In this document: in pieces, positions 53,368 through 63,838 of the stretch
Numbering within the stretch: the stretch's first letter is position 1
Layout: each line of letters opens with the position of its first letter
Assembly (NCBI GenBank): GCA_025517465.1
Contig: JAOPKE010000002.1
Coordinates: 62,001-126,000 of the forward strand
DNA: 64,000 bases
Source of the DNA: Halobacteria archaeon HArc-gm2
Lineage (GTDB): Archaea > Halobacteriota > Halobacteria > Halobacteriales > Haloarculaceae
Direction: 5' to 3'
The notes under the pieces: generated by a model
What the model was told of the DNA's origin: nothing
Database searches by the model: none
The model's input: only the letters and a program-made list of their open reading frames with translations
Translations under genes and position numbers: made by a program

Positions 53368-56104
53368 CGTCGCCGTCGCTCTCTCCGAGTTTTGCCTGCC
53401 ACTCCTGGACCTTCGCCATCAACTCGACCGGCGGCGTCTCGTTGACGTCGACGTCGTCGAGTTCGTGGAGGATAGCCTCCGTCTCGGGGTCGAGCGGCTG
53501 ACCGTCCGAGTCGCTCGCTGGCGCTTCCTTTTGGCTCCCGTCGGTCGCGATCTGCTGGCCGGAGCTATTCGACTCCCCGGCGCTCAATTCGCCAGACCCG
53601 AGGTCGAATACCACTTGCGTCGACTCCATGCCGTCGGTCCGCTCGCCGCCCTGGACCTCAATGGCTTTCTCCTCGCGGAGCCTGTCGAGGACGTCCCGCG
53701 AGCGGTCGACGACCGGTTCGGGGACGCCGGCCAGATCCGCGACGTGGACGCCGTACGAGCGATTCGTCGGGCCGTCGCGCACCGTTCTGAGGAACGTCAC
53801 CTCGCCGTCGGACTCGTCGGCGGCGACGTGGACGTTCTCGACCTTCGGGAGCTTCTCGCCCAGCGACGTGAGTTCGTGGTAGTGGGTCGCGAAGAGGGTC
53901 TTTGACTTGATCTGGTTCGCGAGATACTCCGTCGCCGCCCAGGCGATGGAGATGCCGTCGTACGTCGCCGTCCCGCGGCCCACCTCGTCCAGAATCACGA
54001 GCGAGTCGTCGGTGGCGGAGTGGAGGATGTTCGAGAGCTCCTGCATCTCGACCATAAAGGTGGAACGGCCCTGGGCGAGTTCGTCCAGCGCGCCGACGCG
54101 GGTGTAGATGCCGTCCACGAGCCCGACGCGCGCCGAGCGCGCGGGGACGAAACTGCCGACCTGGGCGAGGAGCGTGATGAGGGCGGCCTGCCGCATGTAG
54201 GTGGACTTCCCGGACATGTTCGGGCCGGTGACGACCAGGAACTGCCGCTCCTCGTCCAGGCGGAGGTCGTTGGGGACGAACTCCGTCGTCTGCTCGACCA
54301 CGGGGTGCCGGCCACCCTGGACGTCGAGTTCCCGGCCGTCGGAGAGGTCGGGACGCGTCCAGTCGTTGCGGACGGCGTGGGTCGCCAGCGATGCGATGGC
54401 GTCGAGTTCCGCGAGCGCCCGGCCGACGTCCTGGAGCAACTCTGCGCGGGCGGCGACACGCTCCCGGAGTTCCTCGAACAGTTCGTACTCCATGTCGTGG
54501 CGGCGTTCCTCCAGGCGGAGCACCTCGCGCTCGCGCTCCTGAAGTTCTGGAATCGTATAGCGCTCGGAGTTCTTCAGCGTCTTGATGGCGTCGTAGGCCT
54601 CGGGCACCTGGTCGGTTTCGGACTTCCCGACCTGGATGTAGTAGCCGTCGGTCTTGTTGCGGTCGACGGAGAGGTGGGTGATCCCTGTCTTTCGCTTCTC
54701 GCGCTCCGGCAACGTGTCGATCCACTCCAGGGCCGCCTCGTGGCTCGCGACGAGGTCGTCCAGGTCGTCGTCGTAGCCCGTCCGGAAGAGCCCGCCCTGG
54801 GTGACGGTTCCCGGCGGCTCCTCGACGAGGGCCTCGTCGATTTCGCTCGCCAGGTCGGCGACGGCCTCGCGGTCGAGTCGCGAGAGCACGTCGACGAGCG
54901 GCGACTCCGCGAGGCGGTCGGTGCGCTCGACCAGGTCGGTGACGGCGTCCAGCAGCGCGAGCGTCTCGCCGACCGACCGGAGATCGCGGGCGTCGGCGCT
55001 GCCCGAGACGGCCTTCGAGGCCAGCCGTTCCAGGTCGTACACCGGGTCCAGCGTCTCGCGCAGCTCTTCGCGGGCCATCGCCGCCTCGGCGAGTGCCGCG
55101 ACGGACTGCTGCCTGCGAGCGAGTTCGCCCCGGTCGCGGCGGGGGCGCTGGATCCACTGTCGGAGGAGTCGCGCGCCGGCGGAGGTGACGGTGTGGTCGA
55201 GCGTGTCGAACAGCGAGCCGTCGCCCTCGCCCTGCATCGTCTCGGTGAGTTCGAGGTTGCGCTGCGTCGTCGCGTCCAGGTCGACGTGGTCCGTCGCGCC
55301 GTAGGCCTGGAGCCGCGTCACCGACGCCAGCGTCCCGACGCCGGTGTCCTCGACGTAGGAGAGGACGGCGCCCGCCGCCCTGATGGCGGCGTCCTTCCCC
55401 TCGACGCCGACGCTCTCCAGGGTCTCCGACCCGAAGTGGTCGCGCACGCGGTGGCGCGAGCGGGCCGGGGCGAACGACTCGGCAGAGTGCAGCGTCAACG
55501 ACGCGTCGGTGCGCTCGCGGACCCGGTCGAGGAAGTCGTCGTCGGCGCGTAACTCGGGCCCGGGCAACACCTCCGCGGGGTCGAACTTGTACAGCTCCGT
55601 CTGGGCAGTCGCGGCCGCGTCTTCCCCGTCCAGTTCGGTGACGTGGAACTGGCCGGTCGTCACGTCGGCGAACGCGAGGCCGTAGGAATCGCCAGTGGTC
55701 CCGTCACTCCGTCGCGCGCCGCCGCCCTCCTCTCGGACGACGGCAGCGAGGTACTGGGCGGCGTCGTCGGTCGTCTCCAGGAGGGTACCCGGCGTGACGA
55801 CGCGGGTTATCTCCCTGGCGTGGCCGTCCTCGGTCTCGTGCTGGTCGGCGACGGCGACCCGGTAGCCCCGTTCGACCAGCGCGGAGACGTACGGCGTGAG
55901 TTCGGTGAGGGGGACGCCGGCCATCGGATAGGACGAGCCGTGCGAGGACTTCTGGGAGACGGTGAGGTCGAGTTCGTCCGCGACGAGTTCGGCGTCGTCG
56001 GCGAAGAACTCGTAGAAGTCCCCGCACTGCATCGCCAGCACGTCCGCGTCGGTGCTCTCCTTCAGCGCGAGGAACTCCCCGACGATGCCCGTCGCCTCTG
56101 TCAT
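53360..56104 (-). CDS. mutS: DNA mismatch repair protein MutS
   Basis: I chose ATG 56104, with a TATA-like CCTATG 26 bases upstream; the longer frame is rejected. The 914-residue protein has the mismatch-binding QCGDFYEFFADDAE with the Phe-x-Glu wedge (DFYEF), connector and lever domains, Walker A VTGPNMSGKSTYMRQ, Walker B LVILDEVGRGTATYDG and FATHYHELTSLGEKL. It recognises mispaired bases. MutL is not in the window. Confidence 0.96.
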   Translation of the reverse strand: MTEATGIVGEFLALKESTDADVLAMQCGDFYEFFADDAELVADELDLTVSQKSSHGSSYPMAGVPLTELTPYVSALVERGYRVAVADQHETEDGHAREITRVVTPGTLLETTDDAAQYLAAVVREEGGGARRSDGTTGDSYGLAFADVTTGQFHVTELDGEDAAATAQTELYKFDPAEVLPGPELRADDDFLDRVRERTDASLTLHSAESFAPARSRHRVRDHFGSETLESVGVEGKDAAIRAAGAVLSYVEDTGVGTLASVTRLQAYGATDHVDLDATTQRNLELTETMQGEGDGSLFDTLDHTVTSAGARLLRQWIQRPRRDRGELARRQQSVAALAEAAMAREELRETLDPVYDLERLASKAVSGSADARDLRSVGETLALLDAVTDLVERTDRLAESPLVDVLSRLDREAVADLASEIDEALVEEPPGTVTQGGLFRTGYDDDLDDLVASHEAALEWIDTLPEREKRKTGITHLSVDRNKTDGYYIQVGKSETDQVPEAYDAIKTLKNSERYTIPELQEREREVLRLEERRHDMEYELFEELRERVAARAELLQDVGRALAELDAIASLATHAVRNDWTRPDLSDGRELDVQGGRHPVVEQTTEFVPNDLRLDEERQFLVVTGPNMSGKSTYMRQAALITLLAQVGSFVPARSARVGLVDGIYTRVGALDELAQGRSTFMVEMQELSNILHSATDDSLVILDEVGRGTATYDGISIAWAATEYLANQIKSKTLFATHYHELTSLGEKLPKVENVHVAADESDGEVTFLRTVRDGPTNRSYGVHVADLAGVPEPVVDRSRDVLDRLREEKAIEVQGGERTDGMESTQVVFDLGSGELSAGESNSSGQQIATDGSQKEAPASDSDGQPLDPETEAILHELDDVDVNETPPVELMAKVQEWQAKLGESDGDVS

Positions 56105-56290
56105 ACCCACCCGTGCGTGCGTGGGCGGCATAGGGGTTGTGGGTCCGCCTCGGCGGTGACGGGCGGTGCGGAGGCGTGCGCGTCGCTCGAATCGTCCCGG
56201 ACCCGTTTTCGGAGCGAATCCCCGGAATCGGCCGTCTCGCGCGGAAAACACGGATCAGGTATTTCACCTCCCAGTTGCTAACGGATCCCA

Positions 56291-58432
56291 ATGCGCCTGG
56301 CGCGTCGCGCCGTGCTCGCTGTGGTCTTTGCGTCGGTCCTGTTGACCGGCGCGGTCGCTCCGGCCGTGGCGAGCGGCGACGTCGCGCCGCGCCAGGGCAG
56401 CTCCGGCCCGGCCCAGATCGGCTTCCAGAGCGACGACGGAACGACTATCAACGCGACCCAGGAGTTCGCGCTGACGCCGTCGACCCCCGGCGAGGTGGCG
56501 GTGGAGCTGGAGTATACCATCTCCAGCGGCGTGGTCTCGCTCCACACCGAGCTCCCCGACGACGCCGAAGTGACCGACACGGACGGCTTCGTCCGTGACG
56601 GCTGGCGCGAGTACCGCTGGGACGAGACGACGAGCACCCCCTCGATCACGTATACGATCCCGGTCAACGAGTCGCTGAACGAGACGGGGCCCGTTGGGGC
56701 CGACGGAGACCTGGTCGCCGTCGACGCGGGCGAGTGGGCCCTGTTCCAGCGCCCGCCCGTCACGACCGACTGGACCCGCTACTCGTCGGCCGGCCCCGTC
56801 GCGTACGACCGGACGTCGACGACCGCGGGTCCCGGCGCGGCGGGGGAGTGGCTGGTCTACCTCGGCGAACACGAGACCTACGAGCGGAACGCCAGCGACC
56901 AGCGGTTCAGGCTCGTCGTCCCCGCGAACGCGAGCATGCGCGACGCTCCCCCGTCGGTGCTCGACTCGCTGGCCGACGCCTCGGACGCGTTGCGCGTCGG
57001 TGACCGCGACGACGAAGTGTTCGTCGTCGCCGCCCCGACCGACGGCGTCCAGTGGGGCGTCCGCGGCTACCAGACGGGCGAATCCGACCTCTGGGTCCGC
57101 GACGTCGAACCGGTCGACAGCGCCGAGAACCCGTGGGTCCACGAGTACGTCCACACCCGTCAGGACTTCGCGCTCGACCCGGAGATGCGCTGGTTCCGTG
57201 AGGCCTCGGCCAGTTACTACGCGGCGCTGTTGACCTACGAACAGGGTCGGGTCCCCTACGACGCGTTCAGCCAGCGGATCGGCGCCGGTGCGAACAGTTC
57301 CTACGCCGACGCCGTCCTCGCCAACCAGTCGACGTGGCAGTCGGCTCCCGACTACGACAAGGGCGCGCTCGTCGCCGGGCAGCTGGACCGGCAGATCCGC
57401 AACACGCGCGACCAGGAACGGACGCTCCAGACGGTCGTCCAGGCGATGAACGCCGATATGGGCCCGATTTCGCTGTCAGACTTCCTGGGCGCCCTCGGTG
57501 AACACGGCGACGACGAGATCGTCGACGCGGCCACCCGGTACGCCGAGAAGCCCGCGAACGTCACGATGTGGGACCAGCCCGCACACGTCATGGCCTTCGG
57601 CGACCCACCCGCTCGCATCGGCTTCCAGCTCCCCGGCGACGGCAACGACGCGACGTACAGGGTCGACGGGCGCTACCGGAACGCGACCATCGAGGCGACT
57701 GACGGTCCGGTGGTCGTCGTGCCGGGCGAACGGCTCCGGGTCGGGACCGTCGTCGAGAACGCTGGCGGGCGAGCGGGGAACTTCACCGCCCGGCTGGCAG
57801 TGAACGGGAGCGTCGTCGACCAGGCCAACGGCTCGGTCGCGCCCAACGAGACGGCCGTGCTGGGCCTGAACCACACCTTCGACGAGCCCGGGACGTACGA
57901 ACTCGCGGTCGGGGGCGACGAGCGGACCGTCGAGGTCAGCGAGCCTGCCGAGGGCCAGGTCACCGACGTCACGGCGACGTCACGGGAGGTCATGAAAGGC
58001 GAATCCGTCCAGATGAGCGCCCGGGTCCAGAACGACGCTCCCATCCCCGGCGAGACCTCGGTCGTGTTCCGCCGGGACGACGGCCTGGCCGTCGCGGAGA
58101 CGGTCCGCCTGGCCCCCGAGTCCGCCGGCTGGGTCAACGCGAGCGTCCCGATGTCGCGGACCGGGGCCACGACCGTGCGCGTCGACGGCGCCGGGGAGGT
58201 GACGGTCGCCGTTCGCGCGCCGCCGGTCCAGACGACGGTCGACGGGAACAGGACGGACGGGACAACGGACCCGCCCACTACGGTGACGACCGTCACGCAG
58301 ACCCAGCCGGCGACGGCGACCCCGACCGACACGCCCGGCTCGACCGGTTTCGGGCTCGGTGCCGAGGCGCTCGCCGTCACGCTGACAGTGGCGCTCGCCG
58401 CGACGCTGGCGGTGCTCCGCGAACGCCGCTGA
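56291..58432 (+). CDS. Secreted, membrane-anchored gluzincin-like metalloprotease, paralogue
   Basis: The 713-residue protein has a signal (RRAVLAVVFASVLLTGAVAP), the same HEYVH zinc motif (WVHEYVHTRQDFALDPEMRW) and downstream FREASASYYAALL Glu as 28447-30549, and the same CARDB-like second half (FDEPGTYELAVGGDE). The C-terminus, a Thr/Pro-rich linker then STGFGLGAEALAVTLTVALA and RERR, resembles a degenerate PGF-CTERM anchor, whereas the paralogue has a plain helix. It is divergent from mutS. Confidence 0.75.
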   Translation: MRLARRAVLAVVFASVLLTGAVAPAVASGDVAPRQGSSGPAQIGFQSDDGTTINATQEFALTPSTPGEVAVELEYTISSGVVSLHTELPDDAEVTDTDGFVRDGWREYRWDETTSTPSITYTIPVNESLNETGPVGADGDLVAVDAGEWALFQRPPVTTDWTRYSSAGPVAYDRTSTTAGPGAAGEWLVYLGEHETYERNASDQRFRLVVPANASMRDAPPSVLDSLADASDALRVGDRDDEVFVVAAPTDGVQWGVRGYQTGESDLWVRDVEPVDSAENPWVHEYVHTRQDFALDPEMRWFREASASYYAALLTYEQGRVPYDAFSQRIGAGANSSYADAVLANQSTWQSAPDYDKGALVAGQLDRQIRNTRDQERTLQTVVQAMNADMGPISLSDFLGALGEHGDDEIVDAATRYAEKPANVTMWDQPAHVMAFGDPPARIGFQLPGDGNDATYRVDGRYRNATIEATDGPVVVVPGERLRVGTVVENAGGRAGNFTARLAVNGSVVDQANGSVAPNETAVLGLNHTFDEPGTYELAVGGDERTVEVSEPAEGQVTDVTATSREVMKGESVQMSARVQNDAPIPGETSVVFRRDDGLAVAETVRLAPESAGWVNASVPMSRTGATTVRVDGAGEVTVAVRAPPVQTTVDGNRTDGTTDPPTTVTTVTQTQPATATPTDTPGSTGFGLGAEALAVTLTVALAATLAVLRERR

Positions 58433-58455
58433 GCGCTCGCTCGGACGGGCTCTTC

Positions 58456-59808
58456 TCAGTCCGCGTCCTCGGCCGCCTCGAGCAGCCGCTCCGTCCGGTC
58501 GACGAGCGTCCCGGCGTCCGGAGCGAGCAGGGCGACGCCCGCCTCGCCTCGCGTCGGATCCACGACGGCGACGGGCGGGACGTCGTCGTCAGCCGCGGCC
58601 TCGTTGACCCGGCGTGCGAGCGGTCGGTCGTTCCCGTCGGCGTCGCTGGCGTCAGCCGATAGCTCGACGACTGGACCGTCGAACTCGGCGAGCGCCCGGT
58701 CGAGCGCCGGGGAGCGACGGCACTCGAGCGCGAACCGGGTCGTCGGGGCCACCTCGCGGACGGCCAGGACAAGGGACGCGAGCCGACCGCCGGCTCCGAA
58801 GCGGACGCCGCGGTTGGCTCGCAGTCCGTCCCGCGTTCGACCGATGCCGCCCTCGACGGCCGCGACGTCCCGGGGCGATTCGGCGTAGGGCGTCGCGCCG
58901 GCGACGTTCGTCCCGTCGGCCGGTACCAGTACTTTCGGCGCCCGGTCGACCAGCAGGCCGACGACGCGCTCGACGGCCTCGACGGTCTCGCCGCGGGCCG
59001 CTTCGTTTCGAGCTTCGACGAGGTGGTGGACCGACCCGGGGCCCTCGCCGACGTCGACGCCGTAGCGGACCGCAGAGGCCAGCAGGGAGACGCCGTCGCC
59101 CACGGCGCTCGGCAGGTCGTCGCCGTGGGCCAGTCGCGTCGCCACGGCGCTGGAGAGCGTACAGCCCGAGCCGTGGGTCGCGGCGGTGTCGACCCGGTCG
59201 TGGCGGAAGCTGTGGGTCGTCTCCTCGGTGACGAGCACGTCGACGACGTCGTCGCCGGGGACGTGGCCGCCCTTGACGAGCGCGGCGTCGGCGCCCATCT
59301 CGACCAGCACGTCACCGGCCTCCCGGGCGGCGTCGACGTCGGTCACGTCCACACCGGTCAGCACTGCGGCCTCGTCGGCGTTGGGCGTCACGAGTGTCGC
59401 CGCGGCGACGAGGTCCTCGTAGGCAGATTCGGCCGCGGGTTCGAGCAGTCGGTCGCCCGACGCGGCGACCATCACCGGGTCGACGACGAGGTTCGGCAAT
59501 CGGTCGGCGTCGTCGACGACGGTCTCGACCACCTCGCGCCGGCCGAGCATCCCGGTCTTCACCGCGGCGACGTCGAAGTCCGAGAGGACGGCGTCGATCT
59601 GGGCCTCGATCTCGGCGATCGGGAGTCCGTGAGTCCCCTGGACGCCGCGCGTGTTCTGGGCCGTGACGCTCGTGATGGCGCTCGTCCCGAACGCGCCGCC
59701 GGCCTCGATGGTCTTCAGGTCCGCCTGTATCCCCGCGCCGCCGCCCGAGTCGCTCCCCGCTATCGTGAGAACGACCGGCGGGCGGACGGGTGCGGATCGT
59801 CGCGTCAT
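58456..59808 (-). CDS. thiDN: Bifunctional HMP/HMP-P kinase and thiamine-phosphate synthase (ThiDN)
   Basis: I chose ATG 59808 (450 residues). The N-terminal ThiD part (about 10-265) has [30 protein letters not shown], and [11 protein letters not shown] for phosphate and ATP binding. The C-terminal ThiN domain (about 275-450; [40 protein letters not shown]) joins HMP-PP and thiazole phosphate in archaea lacking ThiE. A longer frame upstream is rejected because it would antisense the next gene's promoter. Confidence 0.93.
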   Translation of the reverse strand: MTRRSAPVRPPVVLTIAGSDSGGGAGIQADLKTIEAGGAFGTSAITSVTAQNTRGVQGTHGLPIAEIEAQIDAVLSDFDVAAVKTGMLGRREVVETVVDDADRLPNLVVDPVMVAASGDRLLEPAAESAYEDLVAAATLVTPNADEAAVLTGVDVTDVDAAREAGDVLVEMGADAALVKGGHVPGDDVVDVLVTEETTHSFRHDRVDTAATHGSGCTLSSAVATRLAHGDDLPSAVGDGVSLLASAVRYGVDVGEGPGSVHHLVEARNEAARGETVEAVERVVGLLVDRAPKVLVPADGTNVAGATPYAESPRDVAAVEGGIGRTRDGLRANRGVRFGAGGRLASLVLAVREVAPTTRFALECRRSPALDRALAEFDGPVVELSADASDADGNDRPLARRVNEAAADDDVPPVAVVDPTRGEAGVALLAPDAGTLVDRTERLLEAAEDAD

Positions 59809-59981
59809 AGTGATCCTCAGGAACCACTGGGTGGTAAGCGGTGGTGGTTCGGCTCGGCGCCGCGCGGTCGTGAGCGCCCGCTCGCAGACCTGCCGCGCAG
59901 TCGGACGAACGCGCGCCGACACCGCTGCCGTCCGAGGGTTTACCCGCTCGAAGCCCCTAGAACTGGTGCGACCCTCCCACA

Positions 59982-60140
59982 ATGAGTGACGACGAAAACA
60001 CGGACGACGCCCGGTACGGGTTCTTCAGGACGGACGAGGGAGACACGGTCCTATACGACCGGCACAATCCCGAAGCGTGGATCCAGTCGACGTTCTCGGT
60101 AGCGGTCGGCGCGACCGCCGGGGCCGAGACGAGCGCCTGA
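59982..60140 (+). CDS. Small haloarchaeal protein (DUF7331-like)
   Basis: ATG 59982 to TGA 60140 gives 52 residues: [20 protein letters not shown] then [17 protein letters not shown]. This matches, from memory, a widespread small haloarchaeal family (DUF7331). It is too short for simple ORF screens but has an acidic, conserved look and stands in an otherwise empty divergent gap. Function unknown. Confidence 0.75.
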   Translation: MSDDENTDDARYGFFRTDEGDTVLYDRHNPEAWIQSTFSVAVGATAGAETSA

Positions 60141-60221
60141 CCAGGCGAGCGCGAGGCAGAAACGGAACTGACGCCGTGGCCACGGAGTTCGCCGATATCG
60201 TTCGCTGCGAATAGCTGCTGG

Positions 60222-61190
60222 TCATCCCAGCGCGATGACCGTCACGCCGACGACGGCCAGCCCGGCGGCGACGAGTCGGATCCGGAAATGCTCCTCGCCC
60301 AGCAGGAGCCCGCCCAGGACGACTGCGACGACGGCCTGCGTGTTGACGATCGGTGAGGCGACGCTGGCCGGGAGCGCGCCGAAGGCGTACATAGCGACGT
60401 GGTTCGCCGTCGCGAGTAGCAGCCCAGTCGCGGCGAACTTCGGGAGGTCCCCGCGCACGTCGACGCGGACGGGCTCCGCCGTTGCGGCGGTGCCACCGTC
60501 GGTCACCGTCGAGGATCGGTCGAGCGCCGCCGACGGCCAGTTCCGGGCCGCGATGGGGGCGAGCGAGGCCGTCAGCGTGGCGAACAGGACGACGACGAAC
60601 GTCTGTGGCGGGACAGCGAGTTCCTGCATCAGCGTCCGCTTGCCGACGTCGACGACCGCGAAGGAGGCCGCGGAGGCCAGCGCGAACTGCGCCGGCCGGG
60701 CCGATACGGCGCGCTGCAGCGGTTCGAGCAGTTCGCCGGGGCGGTAGTTCGCCACGTAGATGGCGATCGTCGCGACGACGACCCCGACCACCTGGAGCGC
60801 CGAGAGGTACTGGTCGAGCAGGAGGACCTCCAGCGGCAGGACGAACACCGGGATGACCTTGCTGATGGGAGCGACGTAGGAGACGGCGCCGACCGCGATG
60901 GCCCGGAAGAAGGTGAGATTCCCCACTAGCGTGAACCCGACCGTGGTAGCGAGGACGAGGACGCCGGTTCGACCGAAGCCGGCCGGGAAGAAGCTTCCGT
61001 CGACGGTCACCAGCGCGACCGGGACGTACCAGACGAGCGCGAAGGCGAACGCGAGGAAGACGTACACAGTCGCCGGGTACGCGCTGAAGTACCGCTTGAT
61101 CACGAAGAGGTAGCTCCCGAACAGGAACGCCGAGACGACGGCGAACAGGAGGCCCAGAGACACGACCGAACGTCTGCGATCGAACCTCAA
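60222..61190 (-). CDS. EamA/DMT-family transporter
   Basis: The 322-residue protein has about ten hydrophobic helices and two EamA-like halves, for example SLGLLFAVVSAFLFGSYLFV at the start and NHVAMYAFGALPASVASPIV then AVVAVVLGGLLLGEE near the end. Members export or import metabolites. Substrate unknown. It is divergent from the GH3 gene, with 287 bases between. Confidence 0.85.
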   Translation of the reverse strand: MRFDRRRSVVSLGLLFAVVSAFLFGSYLFVIKRYFSAYPATVYVFLAFAFALVWYVPVALVTVDGSFFPAGFGRTGVLVLATTVGFTLVGNLTFFRAIAVGAVSYVAPISKVIPVFVLPLEVLLLDQYLSALQVVGVVVATIAIYVANYRPGELLEPLQRAVSARPAQFALASAASFAVVDVGKRTLMQELAVPPQTFVVVLFATLTASLAPIAARNWPSAALDRSSTVTDGGTAATAEPVRVDVRGDLPKFAATGLLLATANHVAMYAFGALPASVASPIVNTQAVVAVVLGGLLLGEEHFRIRLVAAGLAVVGVTVIALG

Positions 61191-61445
61191 GAGCGTCCCG
61201 TTTGGGGGGCTGTGCGCGGAACGGTGACAATCGACACTGTACGCCGGACGCGGCGAACCGGGCCACGGGAGCGCGTTCCGAGAGCGCGTGGCGGGTGCGC
61301 GCGAGAAGCTGGCGACCAGGTGGCGAGCGACTGCGACCGATTTTGTTCAGCTATAACGAACGATCGCGCCGGATATCGGAACGTTCGAGCGCGTCTGTTC
61401 GGTTCCGTGGAACGAAAAGTGGTAGTCGACTGAGAAATCGCCGAA

Positions 61446-61457
61446 GGGTTTAGCACC
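61446..61457 (+). promoter_or_regulatory. TATA-like element of the GH3 gene
   Basis: GGGTTTAGCACC has its TTTAG core centred near 61451, 27 bases before the GTG start at 61478, so the mRNA is probably leaderless. This supports the GTG start. Confidence 0.45.
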
Positions 61458-61477
61458 TCAACCACGACGGGTCGGGT

Positions 61478-63838
61478 GTGACAGCGACGGACAACCCACC
61501 CTATCGCGACGCATCGCTGCCCGTCGAGCGGCGGGTCGACGACCTCCTCGACCGGATGACGCTCGAGGAGAAGGTCGCCCAGCTGACCGCCGTGCCGGCC
61601 CGGTACATGGCGCTGGACGAGAGCGCTGCCGAGACCGCCGTCCACCTGCTTGACGAGGACGGGAACATCAACCGCGACAACGCCCGCGAACTGATCGGGG
61701 ACGGCGTGGGCCACTTCACTCGCCTCGGTGGCGGCGGCAGCCTCGAACCCGAGCGCGCCGCCGAAGTGACCAACGAACTCCAGGAGATGGTCCAGGAGGA
61801 GACTCGCCTGGGTATCCCGGCAGTCCCCCACGAGGAGTGTCTCAGCGGCTACATGGGCCCCGACGGCACCACCTACCCGCAGGGCATCGGCCTGGCGAGC
61901 ACGTGGAACCCGGACCTGGTCGAGGAGATGACCACCCGCATCCGCGAGCAGTTGCAGGCCATCGGCACCGTCCACGCGCTCTCGCCGGTCCTCGACGTCG
62001 GCCGCGACCCCCGCTGGGGCCGTACCGAGGAGACCTTCGGCGAGGACGAGTATCTCGTCGCCGAGATGGCCAGCGCGTACGTCCGCGGACTCCAGGGCGA
62101 GGACCCCACCGAGGGCATCTCCGCGACGGTCAAGCACTTCGCCGGCCACGCCGTCGGCGAGGGCGCCAAGAACCGCTCGTCGGTCCAGATCGGCGAGCGC
62201 GAACTCCGCGAGGTCCACCTCTTCCCGTTCGAGGCGGCCATCCGCGAGACCGGCGCCGAGTCGGTGATGAACGCCTACCACGACATCGACGGCGTCCCCT
62301 GCGCGAAGGACCGCTCGCTCCTGACGGGCATCCTGCGCGAGGAGTGGGGCTTCGACGGCACCGTCGTCTCGGACTACTTCAGCGTCCGCTACCTCGACGA
62401 CGAGCACGGCGTCGCCGCCGACCACTACGAGGCCGGTATCCAGGCCCTCGAGGCCGGCATGGACGTCGAACTCCCACAGGTCGCCGCCTACGACAAGCTG
62501 GTCGACGCCGTCGAGAACGGCGACCTGGCCGAGGAGACGGTCGACGTCGCCGCCCGGCGCGTCCTCCGCCAGAAGGTCGAGAAGGGGGTCATCGACGACC
62601 CCTTCGTCGACGTCGATTCGGTCTCCGAGGAGTTCGGCCCCGACGCCGACCGCGACTACGCCCGCAAGCTCGGTCGCGAGTCCGTCACGCTCCTGAAGAA
62701 CGCCGACGACCTGCTCCCGCTCGTGGGCGAGGAGTCCGTCGCCGTCGTCGGCCCGAAGGCCGACTCTCCGGAGGGCCAACTGGGAGACTACGCTTACGCG
62801 GCCCACTACCCCGAGCGCGACGCGAATCGCGAGGTCGTGACGCCGCTCGACGCGCTCGAAGAGCGCCTGGGCGACCAGGTCACCTACGCCGAGGGCTGTA
62901 CGACGACCGGCCCCGCGACGGAGGGCTTCGAGGACGCCGTCGCCGCGGCGGAGGATTCGGACGTCGCCGTCGCCTTCGTCGGCACCCGCTCGGCCATCGC
63001 CTTCAGCGACCCCGAGGCCGACATGGTCGAACAGCCCGACGTCCCGACCAGCGGCGAGGGCGCGGACGTCACCGACCTCCAGCTCCCCGGCGTCCAGCAG
63101 GAACTCGTCGAGGAACTCCACGACACGGACACGCCACTCGTCGTCGTCCAGGTCACCGGCAAACCCCACGCCATCGAGTGGATCGACGACAACGTCCCCG
63201 CAATCGTCCAGGCCTGGCTCCCCGGCGAGGAGGGCGGCCACGGCATCGCCGACGTCCTCCTGGGCGACCACAACCCGAGCGGTCGACTCCCGCTCTCGGT
63301 GCCCAAGAACGTCGGTCAGCTCCCGGTTTACTACAGCCGCAAGCCCAACAGCCGGAACGAGAACCACGTCTACACGGACGAGGACCCGCTCTACCCGTTC
63401 GGCCACGGGCTGAGCTACACCGACTTCGAGTACGGCGAGGTTTCACTCTCCGAGACCGAGGTCGGCCCCGCCGACACCGTCACCGCCAGCGTCACCGTCG
63501 AGAACACCGGTGACGTGGCCGGCCACGAGGTCGTCCAGCTCTACACCCACCAGGACAACCCGAGCCTGGCCCGCCCGGTCCAGAAACTCCGCGGCTTCGA
63601 GCGCGTCCACCTCGAACCCGGCGAGTCCGCGACCGTGAGCATCACGCTCTCGACGACGCAACTCGCCTTCCACGACACGGACATGGATCTCGTCGTCGAA
63701 CCCGACACCTACGAGGTCCGCGTCGGCGGTTCCGCCGCCGACATCCAGTCGACCGCGACCTTCGACGTCGTCGGCGAGCGCTACGAGGTCCCCACCAGCG
63801 GCCGTGCGTACTTCAGCGAGTCCAGCGTCGAGGAATAG
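61478..63838 (+). CDS. Glycoside hydrolase family 3 (beta-glucosidase or xylosidase type)
   Basis: Starting at GTG 61478, the 786-residue enzyme has the GH3 barrel (RMTLEEKVAQLTAVPARYMA; GIGLASTWNPDLVEEM; LDVGRDPRWGRTEETFGEDE; STVKHFAGH-type ATVKHFAGHAVGEG) with the nucleophile Asp in TVVSDYFSVRYL (about 300). A second alpha/beta domain (SVAVVGPKADSPEGQLGDYA; AWLPGEEGGHGIADVLLGDH) and a C-terminal fibronectin-like domain (TVENTGDVAGHEVVQLYTHQ) follow. No signal peptide, so it acts in the cytoplasm on oligosaccharides. Precise specificity is open. Confidence 0.93.
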   Translation: MTATDNPPYRDASLPVERRVDDLLDRMTLEEKVAQLTAVPARYMALDESAAETAVHLLDEDGNINRDNARELIGDGVGHFTRLGGGGSLEPERAAEVTNELQEMVQEETRLGIPAVPHEECLSGYMGPDGTTYPQGIGLASTWNPDLVEEMTTRIREQLQAIGTVHALSPVLDVGRDPRWGRTEETFGEDEYLVAEMASAYVRGLQGEDPTEGISATVKHFAGHAVGEGAKNRSSVQIGERELREVHLFPFEAAIRETGAESVMNAYHDIDGVPCAKDRSLLTGILREEWGFDGTVVSDYFSVRYLDDEHGVAADHYEAGIQALEAGMDVELPQVAAYDKLVDAVENGDLAEETVDVAARRVLRQKVEKGVIDDPFVDVDSVSEEFGPDADRDYARKLGRESVTLLKNADDLLPLVGEESVAVVGPKADSPEGQLGDYAYAAHYPERDANREVVTPLDALEERLGDQVTYAEGCTTTGPATEGFEDAVAAAEDSDVAVAFVGTRSAIAFSDPEADMVEQPDVPTSGEGADVTDLQLPGVQQELVEELHDTDTPLVVVQVTGKPHAIEWIDDNVPAIVQAWLPGEEGGHGIADVLLGDHNPSGRLPLSVPKNVGQLPVYYSRKPNSRNENHVYTDEDPLYPFGHGLSYTDFEYGEVSLSETEVGPADTVTASVTVENTGDVAGHEVVQLYTHQDNPSLARPVQKLRGFERVHLEPGESATVSITLSTTQLAFHDTDMDLVVEPDTYEVRVGGSAADIQSTATFDVVGERYEVPTSGRAYFSESSVEE

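Noticed and set aside
56105-56251. Longer N-terminus for MutS
   Set aside because: Adds Arg-rich sequence not found in MutS; the TATA element fits ATG 56104.
61187-63406. 739-codon minus-strand frame antisense to the GH3 gene
   Set aside because: Shadow; no domain pattern, and the GH3 motifs are on the plus strand.
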